NCBI RefSeq assembly: GCF_002727185.1 | Contig: NZ_NIZW01000045.1 | Location: forward strand, 1 to 37,275 | Direction: 5' to 3' | Origin: Rhodopirellula bahusiensis | GTDB lineage: Bacteria > Planctomycetota > Planctomycetia > Pirellulales > Pirellulaceae | DNA length: 37,275 nucleotides | In this document: positions 18,155-26,700 of the stretch, one piece after another | Position numbering within the stretch: the stretch's first letter is position 1 | Layout of the letters: every line of letters begins with the position of its first letter | Notes under the pieces: model-generated | Told to the model about the DNA's origin: nothing | The model's input: only the letters and a program-made list of their open reading frames with translations | Database searches by the model: none | Position numbers and translations under genes: made by a program

Positions 18155-18466
18155 TCAATCAAGCAATTGATGCAGCTCCAAAGCGGACTGTCGATCGATC
18201 GTTGCAAACATCGCCGCCATTGTGACAAACGCGGGAACCGAACTCCCGATCCGTTCAGCCGTGGTCAAGACCGGTGGCAGATTGCCACTCGCTCCGCCCT
18301 TTGGATCGCCCCATGTCATGGCAAGGTTGACAACGCAGAAAACCCCAACGACGAGATACACGAACATCACACAACCGATCGTGATTGCTTTGGCCCACGA
18401 CACTGGATGCGGAAATGAATCGTCATCGCGGACTTCGCCTTCCCGGCTTACGCGATGGTCATCCAT
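18155..18466 (-). CDS. small membrane protein
   Basis: The 103-residue protein has a polar, charged N-terminus (MDDHRVSREGEVRDDDS), then a strong membrane segment (AITIGCVMFVYLVVGVFCVVNLAM) and a weaker second hydrophobic stretch (VPAFVTMAAMFATI). No family was recognised. Its start overlaps the end of the GNAT gene by eight bases on the same strand, which suggests translational coupling. Confidence 0.6.
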   Translation of the reverse strand: MDDHRVSREGEVRDDDSFPHPVSWAKAITIGCVMFVYLVVGVFCVVNLAMTWGDPKGGASGNLPPVLTTAERIGSSVPAFVTMAAMFATIDRQSALELHQLLD

Positions 18467-18797
18467 GATCTTGGTTCAACTTGATTTCCAGAACCAGTTT
18501 GGATCCAAAAGCCGAGAAACCGACCGAATCAAATAACCCTTGAGCGGCATTGTTGAACGCCCAGACATCGAGAACCACACGCGACAGCCCCATTTTGGCC
18601 GATCTTACTGCCGCGTCATCCAGAAGTGACTTACCTACGCCGCGTCGACGAAACCTGGGATCAACTTCGATTTGGCGTAGGTAGTCTGATGGCACGATCA
18701 GTCCGATGATTGGGACCGGTTCAGCAGTCCATGACACCACCAATGGTACGGCCGAGAGAATCGCGATGAAAAGGATTGCCAGCAATATCCTTTTCAT
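18459..18797 (-). CDS. shortened GNAT-family N-acetyltransferase
   Basis: The 112-residue frame contains the acetyl-CoA-binding motif A of GNAT enzymes (IEVDPRFRRRGVGKSLLDDA, with R-x-x-G-x-G as RRRGVG) and motif B (WAFNNAAQGLFDSVGF). The family usually has about 50-60 residues before the strand leading into motif A. Here there is only a hydrophobic stretch, MKRILLAILFIAILSAVPLV. The gene is therefore probably truncated at its 5' end, or reads into a new N-terminus. The start codon lies in one arm of a perfect 11-bp inverted repeat (18766-18776 and 18787-18797). Activity is doubtful. Confidence 0.6.
   Translation of the reverse strand: MKRILLAILFIAILSAVPLVVSWTAEPVPIIGLIVPSDYLRQIEVDPRFRRRGVGKSLLDDAAVRSAKMGLSRVVLDVWAFNNAAQGLFDSVGFSAFGSKLVLEIKLNQDHG
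18766..18797. repeat. 11-bp perfect inverted repeat at the GNAT start
   Basis: ATGAAAAGGAT (18766-18776), a 10-base loop and ATCCTTTTCAT (18787-18797) form a perfect hairpin. It covers the first codons of the shortened GNAT gene on the minus strand. Confidence 0.6.
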
Positions 18798-18958
18798 AGC
18801 ATCAGCCGAACGGAATGAATCACATTGCTCTCACGAACAAAGGTCGATAACCATGGCTCGCATTTTTCAGTGCACTTCGCGATTCGCCACTTCCGGTCTT
18901 TTGAAAAGCTGTTTGCCATAGATCGTTCTTGAAACAGGCCAACAAACGGCACCACTCA

Positions 18959-19189
18959 TCAGGATGTCGAAAATCGGCAAAGTGCGACGCCAACAGCAAA
19001 CACAAGAGTGCATACGAGCAGCAAACGTATAGTCACCGGCCTGCGACGTACAATGCGTTGCGTCAGCCAGAACAGTACCCCTAGAGTTGCCAGCACTGCA
19101 GGCCAATATTCAATCACGCAAATGATAATCAGAATGTCAACAGAATAGTTCTCAGCAAGCAAGTCAAATCGTCCAGCAAGGTGCAGCAA
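18959..19189 (-). CDS. possible small membrane protein
   Basis: The 76-residue frame has two hydrophobic segments (VDILIIICVIEYWPAVLATLGVLFWL, split by a tryptophan, and LLLVCTLVFAVGVALC) separated by a basic loop (RIVRRRP). That is the layout of a two-helix membrane protein. The only start is TTG and no ribosome-binding site stands out, so the call is weak. Confidence 0.35.
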   Translation of the reverse strand: MLHLAGRFDLLAENYSVDILIIICVIEYWPAVLATLGVLFWLTQRIVRRRPVTIRLLLVCTLVFAVGVALCRFSTS

Positions 19190-19281
19190 GTCCAGTCAAC
19201 GATCACTGCAATGGCAATTCCCGATGGGACAATGTCACGCGGAGCTTGGCATGCATCGCATCGCTCGCCGACAACTCCGGT

Positions 19282-19749
19282 TCAGTGTAGTAGTCGATCG
19301 GGATCGAGAAACCAGTATACAACACCCGCCCCCATCATGGACGCGACCATGTAGGCGACCGCCCATCCAATGACCAGGATGAACACAACAGGAAGTCCGC
19401 CAAGTCCCCAACCGATTCGCGGTCCAAGCTGAAAGTTCGCCCATGCGGAACAACAAAATGCTGCGGCGCTCAGCGGATAAACAATCGGCGGCGGGAGCGA
19501 CTGTCGCGAGAGAGCAAACACCGCCGCAATCAAGCAGTAAATCGACACGATCGCGCTGAGCGATACGAAATTGCGCCGCCAAGTGGACGGTTCCGGCGGG
19601 GATGAGACGCGGGCACCGCTGTCAGATGGCGTTTCGTACGGATTGGTTTTCTGCAACACGAATAGCAGTGGTTGAAAGTTTGGTGATTTCAGTTGGTAGA
19701 CGGCAAACATCATCATCCCCCAAGATTCGCGGACACCTGATATTAGCAT
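19282..19749 (-). CDS. NPYxxP-motif membrane protein
   Basis: This frame of up to 155 residues contains NPYETP followed by a short polar stretch. Four hydrophobic segments follow (FVSLSAIVSIYCLIAAVFAL, IVYPLSAAAFCCSAWANF, GLGGLPVVFILVIGWAVA, and MMGAGVVYWFL). An NPYxxP motif within the first ten or so residues, followed by membrane helices, is a recurring pattern of small planctomycete membrane proteins. A GTG or TTG at about 19659/19656 would place the motif at the true N-terminus; the ATG at 19749 is the longest choice. Function is unknown. A protein with the same motif is encoded in the cassette array at 35567-36082. Confidence 0.6.
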   Translation of the reverse strand: MLISGVRESWGMMMFAVYQLKSPNFQPLLFVLQKTNPYETPSDSGARVSSPPEPSTWRRNFVSLSAIVSIYCLIAAVFALSRQSLPPPIVYPLSAAAFCCSAWANFQLGPRIGWGLGGLPVVFILVIGWAVAYMVASMMGAGVVYWFLDPDRLLH

Positions 19750-19918
19750 GATTACTCATGGTTGGCGGTACTGGTTGTGCGACAAACCGGTTGATCCATA
19801 TATGTCACCCAACGATCCACGTGGAGCGAGCTTGGACACTCGCATCAGCAAGGGCCGGGCCAAGAAAAAGAAGGACAGCACGGGCAACTTGTCAACCGAG
19901 CGATTGACTCAACACTAG
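19748..19918 (+). pseudogene. short open frame with basic C-terminus, possible gene remnant
   Basis: This 56-codon frame reads WRYWLCDKPVDPYMSPNDPR, then a lysine-rich stretch (GRAKKKKDS). The composition is protein-like, but no ribosome-binding site or family was recognised. It could be the tail of a decayed gene. Confidence 0.2.
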
Positions 19919-19980
19919 TTGCAACACGGGCAAAGGATCCAATGATCCGGTTGTGTCCTGGGAGGTCGTGCAGTCTTATT

Positions 19981-20003
19981 TCACCCTCCCTTTGGGAGGG
20001 TGA
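19981..20003. terminator. strong hairpin, terminator-like or repeat-derived
   Basis: TCACCCTCCC-TTT-GGGAGGGTGA is a perfect 10-bp stem with a three-base loop. There is no clear T-run, so it may be a repeat rather than an intrinsic terminator. Confidence 0.4.
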
Positions 20004-20153
20004 TGATAAACGCCCGGGCAATACAGCACTTAAAACTGCACGACATTCACGTTTCGTGGGGGAGAGGGTGAGGTGGCAAATCACAACCCGCCGCGTTGGC
20101 AAAGCCTCCTCGTGATCCGACAAGTAACGGCTTGTTGATTTTGTTGGTAGGTT

Positions 20154-20206
20154 GGCCACTCTTGGCCGACATTCACAACTCCGACGGGCAACAGTGCCCA
20201 TCCTAC
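20154..20206. repeat. interspersed repeat, GGGCAACAGTGCCC type
   Basis: TTGGCCGAC is followed by GACGGGCAACAGTGCCCATC. A related copy lies at about 181-222. The core GGGCA-ACAG-TGCCC is an inverted repeat. Confidence 0.6.
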
Positions 20207-20243
20207 CAGTGTTAAGACGCCATGGACGGCCAAATCAACAGCA

Positions 20244-20299
20244 CGTCACAGGGGACTGTGACGGCCACAATCTTCACAACCCGCCGCGTGAGCAAGGCC
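20244..20299. repeat. interspersed repeat, GTCACAG hairpin type, copy 2
   Basis: The same GTCACAG-GGGA-CTGTGAC hairpin and ACAACCCGCCGCGT tail as at 12167-12220, with only a few differences over about 55 bp. Confidence 0.75.
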
Positions 20300-20513
20300 G
20301 CACTGCTACTCCGCCTCATTCAACTCCGAAGTCACGTTGGCATCTAGCAACGCCCTCATGTCCATGAGCGTCCTCGATGACGCCGAAGCATCGCGGGGTA
20401 TTCATGGCATGTCTCGATATTCGAATGGCTGGGTGTGAAACGCTGGAAGACTCAATCATTCGATAGATTCGCTCGCCGGTCTCAGTCAGTTTCTAACGTA
20501 TGCTTTGCATGAT

Positions 20514-21389
20514 TCAGCCGACTTCGCTGACGACGGCGAGTCTCAAGAGTTCTTTGAGCTGCGTCGGGTCCTTCGTTGAGACTTTGGCGACAAAGCCTCG
20601 TTTGTGTGCAAAACGAACATTTTCGTGCGATTCGATTTGTGAAAAGTCCAAGCGTTGACTGTCGTTGTAACGCGACAATCCGTATCCATCGCCTCGCCGA
20701 TCGGGATAGACCATCGCCTGCATCTCATCTTCCTTGCCTTCGTTCTCAATGAAGGCGTGAATCCCAAACGAAGGGTCCGCTGCAATGGCTTCACTTTGTT
20801 CAAGGAACAACGCTTGGATCGGCTCGCCGTCGGTTTCGATCGTCCAGTACTGGGCGTGCTCTTTCAGGTAGTCCAGTCGTTGGCGCAAGGTCCGCAAGTA
20901 GTTGACGATGTCTTCACCGACCATGCACATGACCTGGTAGACCGGACTGTCTGTGTCCAGTTCCTTGTGGCTCGCGAATCGATTCAGCAACGTCATATCG
21001 AGCGGGGAATTGAGCGAACCCAGTGCCGCACGCGGGATCTCCATCAACTTGGCTGTTTCGTTTGGCCCCAACGTGTCGAGCCATTCTGCGGGACGCAGCC
21101 AGGCACAAAAGGCCAGGGCATCGTCGTAGAGCCCCATGTTCTGAAGCACGAGCGACAACGCACACAGCGGCGGAGCATCGCGAGGGAATTGATGATGATC
21201 AAAGTTCTTTAGCTCCGGATCATGCACGCCACCAATATCGACGACACAGACCGCTGGATTGGCCAAGTCTTCCTCCGTTGGATCCCGTCGCTGAATCGGA
21301 ACCCCGTGCAAATGCGCCAACAGGCTGCAGGCTAGGAAATCATCTTTGTGGGCTCCGCCCGCGTGGGTCACTATCAGCTGAATGGTCAT
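20514..21389 (-). CDS. MYG1-family (UPF0160) DHH-like metal-dependent hydrolase
   Basis: The 291-residue protein belongs to the MYG1 family, DHH-type phosphoesterases. The eukaryotic MYG1 is reported to be a 3'-5' RNA exonuclease. The metal-site motifs are THAGGAHKDDFLACSLL (residues 8-24, variant of the usual THDGxFHxDE), the aspartate in CVVDIGG and FDHHQ. Later family-like features are GLYDDALAFCAWLRPAEWLD and the C-terminal GFVAKVSTKD. The first motif departs from the family consensus at the second and last positions (A and D in place of D and E). The open frame runs back to 21899, but residues before the ATG at 21389 are arginine/serine-rich and not conserved in type. Substrate is unknown here. 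Confidence 0.8.
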   Translation of the reverse strand: MTIQLIVTHAGGAHKDDFLACSLLAHLHGVPIQRRDPTEEDLANPAVCVVDIGGVHDPELKNFDHHQFPRDAPPLCALSLVLQNMGLYDDALAFCAWLRPAEWLDTLGPNETAKLMEIPRAALGSLNSPLDMTLLNRFASHKELDTDSPVYQVMCMVGEDIVNYLRTLRQRLDYLKEHAQYWTIETDGEPIQALFLEQSEAIAADPSFGIHAFIENEGKEDEMQAMVYPDRRGDGYGLSRYNDSQRLDFSQIESHENVRFAHKRGFVAKVSTKDPTQLKELLRLAVVSEVG

Positions 21390-21957
21390 AACGTCAGGCG
21401 AATCAGGTTTGGGAACGTTTTCGAAATCAACAGCAACATACCCGCAAAACAGACGCACGGACCAGCACGATGCCAGCGAAGGGCAACTTCCCGTGACGCA
21501 TGTCAGCCCCGCACCACTCATTGGCACAGCGGTGGGCAACACACGCGAACGCGTGGCGGCTGATCGGATGGTGCTGGCTGGATCGAGTTGGCGTTGGTTG
21601 CCGGAACGGCGCTTCGTTGGGTCCGGCTTGCACCGCGATGGCAACACTCGTTCGTGCTTTTTGTGGTTCACGACAATCGAGGTTGCTCGCTGGCACGCTG
21701 TTGCCCACGAGCGCAGTTCAGGAAGAGTAGAAGATTTGTCTCTAAATGTTTGCGTGCCAGGATGGATTCGTCGAACAGCGAGACACGGACGTCTGGCGGT
21801 GGACTTGGTGAAGCAACGAGGCTTGGCGGCGGAAAATTGCCCGACGGAACAGTTGGGGACAACTGTTCTACTCTGACGCCATGGAATCCCGGACTCCAAT
21901 CGGAGCCGGCGGCAGGACTGCCTCGGCAGAGACGGTGTGCAACACCGTGAAAGAAAG

Positions 21958-21999
21958 TCGGGATGACAAGATTCGAACTTGCGACCTCTGCACCCCCAG
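21958..21999 (-). tRNA. tRNA-Pro (GGG-type) 3' fragment
   Basis: Read on the minus strand, this is the 3' part of a tRNA: anticodon loop CTGGGGG, descending stem TGCAG, variable loop, T-arm GCAAG-TTCGAAT-CTTGT and acceptor strand CATCCCG plus discriminator A, with no encoded CCA. The 5' half is absent: upstream sequence offers neither the CGGGATG acceptor strand nor a CTGCA stem. Such 3' fragments are typical attachment-site remnants of elements that integrate into tRNA genes. Confidence 0.6.
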
Positions 22000-22620
22000 G
22001 GGGCTTATCTGCCCGTGGTAATTCTCGAGTTTTCGAGCGAAAACGCCCTCTCCCTCGGCAGAAAACGATAGCAAATGTGCAATGCTTCTTGCAACTGTGG
22101 GCAGATATTGCGGTACTATCGACCAGGAAACCGCCGATATTGGGAGTTTTGTGGTATGGATCCGAAGCCATCTGGTCCGCCAACCTGACCAACTCCTCGG
22201 ATGAATCAATCCACCGTTCTATCGATGCGATTCAACCTCCCTACAGTCGACGAGTATGCAATCAACCAACTTCTTTAGGGAAATCAACTCATGACCGGTA
22301 TTGGGATGTCGCCAGAACGGTCGAGCTTTCTGTGATGATCGCAGTCGGCACTTGCTGCCGCCCAATGCTCGATCAAGTCGGAGTCGAGGCATAAATTTTC
22401 TTGATGGCGTCCGACAGCCAGAGCAATCGGCCTACACGGCTTCTTTATCCCTGCATGCCTTTCAATTTCCCGTGCTTCAACATAGACGCTGTCACTGATT
22501 GCCTTGGCAATCAAGGGAAAAGTCACAACGCGTACTGCCAGACCAACGAGGTGTCTGGCTGTTTGAGTCGCCGTCAATTGATCCAATCGGAACCAAAAGC
22601 CGTTGCAAAATGCTTTGATC

Positions 22621-22692
22621 GCCAATTCGGCGAGGGCTCGCCGAATCACATCATTCACCAATACTGGTCCGGCATTAGATCGACCTTGATGT
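22621..22692. repeat. interspersed palindromic repeat, copy 1
   Basis: A perfect 10-bp stem ATTCGGCGAG-GG-CTCGCCGAAT (22625-22646) is followed by CACCAATACTGGTCCGGC and TTAGATCG. A second copy with the same layout lies at 32037-32104. Confidence 0.8.
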
Positions 22693-22774
22693 AACGGCAT
22701 CCCAACGCGAGCGATTGTCGCTGACATGGGAACGAAGATTCCTGAACGGCCCCAAGTTCGAGCGTCCGCCAACG

Positions 22775-23120
22775 ACCTCGAAATCCTCTGCGTCGAAAAG
22801 ACTCAGAACCTTTACTTGAAGCGTCACTCGGACCTGCCAACGATCGATGGGATCGGTGAGCACGCCGCTTTGATGATCGTGTCGGGGACTAGCAACAACG
22901 TCGATGCCTTTCCAGCGGAAAAATTTTCGTGAGTTGGCTGAGCTTGTGCCCTGAGCTCACCAAGTCAGGTGGCGATAAATAGAACAAAGGCAAAAGTCCG
23001 ACGCATGCCAGCAGCAATCGGATTGCGGGCGTCCTCCGGGTCTGCGGGCAAACTTTGATCTGGTCCATGTGTGCGCTAGGTGCATTTGGTCGAAGCATTC
23101 AGCGAGTTCGTCTGCTGAAA
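22775..23120 (+). pseudogene. IS110-family transposase remnant
   Basis: Pieces in different plus-strand frames match the C-terminal half of an IS110-type transposase in order. They are LPTIDGIGEHAALMIVSG and NVDAFPAEKF (about 22831-22928), then SWLSLCPELTKSGGDK (22929-22976), then PTHASSNRIAGVLRVCGQTL and ALGAFGRSI (about 23000-23100). At least two frameshifts separate them, and no N-terminal catalytic domain was found. The element is dead and is a fragment. Confidence 0.55.
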
Positions 23121-23248
23121 GGCCTTCGCTTTGCAGCACGTGGGCGACCATCGGCACCGTCGACGGCAAGCGTTGTTTTGTAGGACTCAATCCATTTCGG
23201 TCAAAACCCGGCGTCAATCGACATCAAGAATTATTCCCATAAAAACGC

Positions 23249-23278
23249 TTGACTTGCCTACGATCCGTCGGCAAGAAT
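23249..23278 (+). promoter_or_regulatory. candidate promoter of the blaI-type operon
   Basis: TTGACT (23249-23254) and AAGAAT (23273-23278) are spaced 18 bp apart and overlap the upstream operator dyad, so repressor binding would block this promoter. The -10 element is a weak match. Confidence 0.5.
23255..23273. promoter_or_regulatory. BlaI-type operator dyad 1
   Basis: TGCCTACGATCCGTCGGCA is a 7-5-7 inverted repeat with one mismatch. It has the same half-site and spacing as dyad 2, and lies between the -35 and -10 elements. Confidence 0.65.
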
Positions 23279-23296
23279 GCCTACACAGAGTAGGCA
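23278..23296. promoter_or_regulatory. BlaI-type operator dyad 2
   Basis: TGCCTACACAGAGTAGGCA is a perfect 7-5-7 inverted repeat. Its centre is 23 bp from that of dyad 1 and it lies just upstream of the regulator start. TAC-N-GTA-type half-sites are typical of BlaI/MecI operators, so autoregulation is inferred. Confidence 0.7.
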
Positions 23297-23322
23297 TGCA
23301 ACGTTTTCGAGGGAATTGGGAT

Positions 23323-23757
23323 ATGACGAAGCCGGATACGACACCGCTGACGGAGGCGCAGCGTCAAATCATGGAGGTCGTTTGGGACCAAGAGGAGGTC
23401 ACCGTCACGCAGGTGCGAGACGAATTGGCACAGCGACGCGAGGTGGCTCGCAACACGATCCAAACGATGATCGTCCGTCTAGAGGAACGAGGATGGTTGA
23501 AGCATCGGACCGAAGGCCGAACGTTCTGGTACTCGGCCAACCGACCTCGCACTGCTTCCCTCGGGGCCAAGGTCGCTCAAATGGTCGACCGACTGTTCGC
23601 CGGTTCGCCCGAGGAAATGGTGACGGCGTTGATGGAATATCGCGGGCTGTCGGCCGATGAAGCCGATCGGATTCGCGAGATGATCGACACGGCGGAGACG
23701 AAGTCGTCCAAGAAGGCCAATCGGAAACCGAGCAAGAAACGCGGAGGTCAATCATGA
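23323..23757 (+). CDS. BlaI/MecI-family winged-helix repressor
   Basis: This 144-residue transcriptional repressor has an N-terminal winged-helix domain (LTEAQRQIMEVVWDQEEVTV, then VARNTIQTMIVRLEERGWLK and a TFWYSA wing) and a C-terminal dimerisation helix (MVDRLFAGSPEEMVTALM). A lysine-rich tail ends in KKRGGQS. In the classical system the repressor is cleaved after the partner sensor protease is activated. The ATG at 23323 was chosen because of the upstream GAGGG; an ATG at 23296 would put the start inside operator dyad 2. The stop overlaps the next start as ATGA, so the repressor and sensor genes are coupled. Confidence 0.88.
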   Translation: MTKPDTTPLTEAQRQIMEVVWDQEEVTVTQVRDELAQRREVARNTIQTMIVRLEERGWLKHRTEGRTFWYSANRPRTASLGAKVAQMVDRLFAGSPEEMVTALMEYRGLSADEADRIREMIDTAETKSSKKANRKPSKKRGGQS

Positions 23758-26700
23758 ATACGTTCTCTGACCAGTTGGTCTTGTGGGTGATCAACGTCCT
23801 GATTCACTCGTCAGTTTTGACAGCGGTTTTGTTGTGCGTCGCGATCTTGTTTCGCAAGCGAGCCGCCATGCGATATTGGATTCTGTGCTGCGGCCTGCTG
23901 TTGGTGTTGGCCAGTCCCGCTGTATCGGCACTCGTTCAATCACAAAGCACTGGCTGGTTCACGCTCGCTTTGCCAGATGAAACCGTTCCAACAGCAACGG
24001 TTGCCGCGACCGAGCAGCCAATGCCGGCAAACGACTCGCCAATGGAAAGCTTGCCGACACAGCAAGTCATTGCATCCATCGCGCCGCCGGTCTTGGACGC
24101 GAGCAGCGTGGAAGAGATTGCAAGCACGCCCGTCGTGAGCAAGCCAATGATGGTTGCGGATGTTCCAGCAAACCCTTCCCCAACTACGCCCACAGGGAAA
24201 GACTCTCGCTCGCCGATGCAGTGGCTGGCGATCATCGTGACCATCGCCATGGTAGTTTGGGCAGTGGGTGCAACGTTGTTGCTGATGCGAATGACGATTG
24301 GCTGGATCCGGCTGGCAGGAATCCTACGCCGAGCGGAACCCATCGCTGATCCTGACTACGTGGCCGCGTTCATAAAGGCCTGTGATCTGGCCGGTTGCCA
24401 TGAGGGACACACACCCCGTTTGCTCGCGTCCGACGAAATCTCTGGCCCACTCGCCGCGGGCATCTTTGCTGGTTCGGTTGTCCTCCCCAAGCGGTTGATT
24501 GCCGATTCGAGTCCGACCGAGCTTGCCGAAGTCTTTGTTCATGAAGTCGCACACGTCGTCCGGCGAGACCAGATTGTCGTCTTGTTGCAAAACCTGGTCG
24601 CAGCGATCTATTGGCCTCATCCACTGGTCCGGAAGCTCAACCGCGAACTCGCCAAAGCCCGCGAAGAAGTCTGTGACAACTTTGTGTTGGCAACCACTGA
24701 AGCCCCCATCTACAGCCGCACACTGTTGTCGCTGGCTCAACTTGTTCAGCAGCCCGAAACGATCCCCGGCAGCGTCGGCTTCTTCGCGTCTCGCTGGAAA
24801 CTGGAACATCGCGTGGCGGGACTACTAGACGAAGCTCGCGACACGCAAACGTTCCTCAGCCGGCGCGGATGGGCATTTGTTCTCGCATCGACTGTCGGAC
24901 TGTTGGCCGCGATCTGTGTTGGCACCGTTACAATTGCGACCGCACAGAATTCGAAGAAAGATTCGGTCGCCGAGTCCGAAGCAAATTCAAGCGAGATTGA
25001 GATCAGTGGCATCGTCCGCGAACAAAGTGGAGCCCCAATTGGCGGCGCAAAGATTTGGTTGGCAGTCACGTCGTTCGAGTTCAACAGCGAAGCGAACATG
25101 GAGAATCGCGAGGGTCTGCTGCGTGAGTTGGGTTCAACCGATGAGCGGGGCCGTTTTGACTTCTTGCTTGATGAAGCAACGACTTCGGAAATCCGCGAAC
25201 GCCCTCGATTCGCTCGTGTTCAAATTGTTGCAACGTGTGATGGGCATGGGATGGATTGGTTGCCACTGGATGTGTTCCAGGACGATCCAATTCTCAGTAA
25301 GGAGAGAGATCTTCTGCAGTCCAGAATCGACGACGCGTTTGGCGATGGACGGTTCGCTAGCAGAACCCTTGTCATGCGACCCGAATCGCAGCCGGTTCGG
25401 GGGCGGATCATCGATCTGGAAGGCAACGAACTATCGAACGTGACCGTGTTCGTCGAAAACCTTTGTCAACCAAACGTTCCGCAGTTGATGAACGCCCTGG
25501 AGAATGCTTGGAAGCAGGGCGTGTATGACGCGAAGAGTTCAACTGCCGTCGCTGGCGGACTTGCCAGAAGCGAGCTGCAAAAACTCTTCCCTCCGATCAA
25601 GACGGATGAAAACGGCGAATTTCAAATTCGCGGCATCGGCGATGATCAACTCGCCACGCTCGTCTTTCAAGACGAACGTATCGAAGCCCGGCCCGTGCAT
25701 GTTGTCGGTCGCGAAATGGAGATGGTAAGCCTGCCACACAGGGATCAAAAACCCGACGGAACGAAGGACTTGTTCGTCGGACGAGACTTCAACTATTTCG
25801 CCGCCCCATCGATTCCGGTCGAAGGGACTGTCACGGACTGCGACACGGGCAAACCTATCGCAGGCGTATTGGTCTCTGTCGAGCGACTATTCCGACGCGA
25901 ATACGCAAAGTTGCGGCTCGACACCCACCACATGCGTGCGGTGACCGATCAGCAAGGTCGCTTTCGCATCATTGGTATGCCGCCAGGCGACGGGCACATT
26001 ATCGAAGCCGTGCCGCCGAAATCCGAACCTTACCTACCAGCTCCACACGAAGTTTCACTGAGCCTGGAGGATGGCAAAACGAAGCGTATCGAGATTCTGG
26101 TCAAGCGGGGCGTCTGGATCGAAGGGCGTATCGCGGATATAGAAACTGGCGAACCACGATCGGCGGCGATCGACTACATGGCGTTGAGTGAGAACCCTTA
26201 CGCGATGGATATCGCCGGTTGGGATCCTACGTTGAGCCTTGATCCTGTCCGGGTCGAACAGCGTTACGTGACGGACAATGATGGCCGCTATCGCTTGCCC
26301 GCCCTGCCCGGTCCCGGTGTGTTGTTGGTCACGTCACTCGATCCTGGCTATCCGCTGGCCGCCGGTGCCGAGACGATCGATGGCTATAATCCGTCGACCG
26401 GCAAAATTCCCACGACACCGTTTCCCGTGCCAGCCTCGGATTGGCATTTACTAAAAGAGATCAATCCTGCCAAAGACGCAACCTCATTGACGAGTGACCT
26501 GAGGCTCGATGGCGGTGTTCGCATTCCCGGCCGCGTCATCGGCCCCGATGGCAAACCCACTTCGAATATCTACGCCCTCGGGTTAACGGAGGGCGACCCG
26601 TACTGGACCCCAAATAGTCCCGACAAAGCTCTCTTGACCGATAGATTCACGGTTAACGGCTACGACGGCAAGGGCCCGCGTCAATTGTTCTTCAAGAACC

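Larger units (their letters stand above)
19919..20513. other. repeat-rich non-coding region
   Basis: No gene is convincing in these roughly 600 bp. The region holds a 10-bp hairpin, the tail of the GTCACAG repeat at about 20082-20106, a GGGCAACAGTGCCC repeat at about 20154-20206, and a full GTCACAG repeat at 20244-20299. Open frames crossing it are repeat-derived. Confidence 0.6.
21390..22774. other. decayed region without intact genes
   Basis: No intact gene could be supported. It contains a tRNA-Pro 3' fragment and one copy of an interspersed palindromic repeat, and leads into the IS110 remnant. Several long open frames exist on both strands but none looks like a conserved protein. Confidence 0.5.

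Noticed and set aside
18820..19106. Overlapping minus-strand frames between the GNAT and the two-helix protein
   Set aside because: No family features and poor composition; they do not supply the missing GNAT N-terminus.
19845..20201. 118-codon minus-strand open frame
   Set aside because: It runs through hairpins and interspersed repeats and has a basic, non-protein-like composition.
21382..21876. Plus-strand frame antisense to the upstream part of the MYG1 region
   Set aside because: Low-complexity arginine/serine content and no family resemblance; treated as non-coding.
22957..23217. Minus-strand frame thought to be a DUF433 antitoxin
   Set aside because: The resemblance was short, and the plus strand reads as the tail of an IS110 transposase in the same interval.
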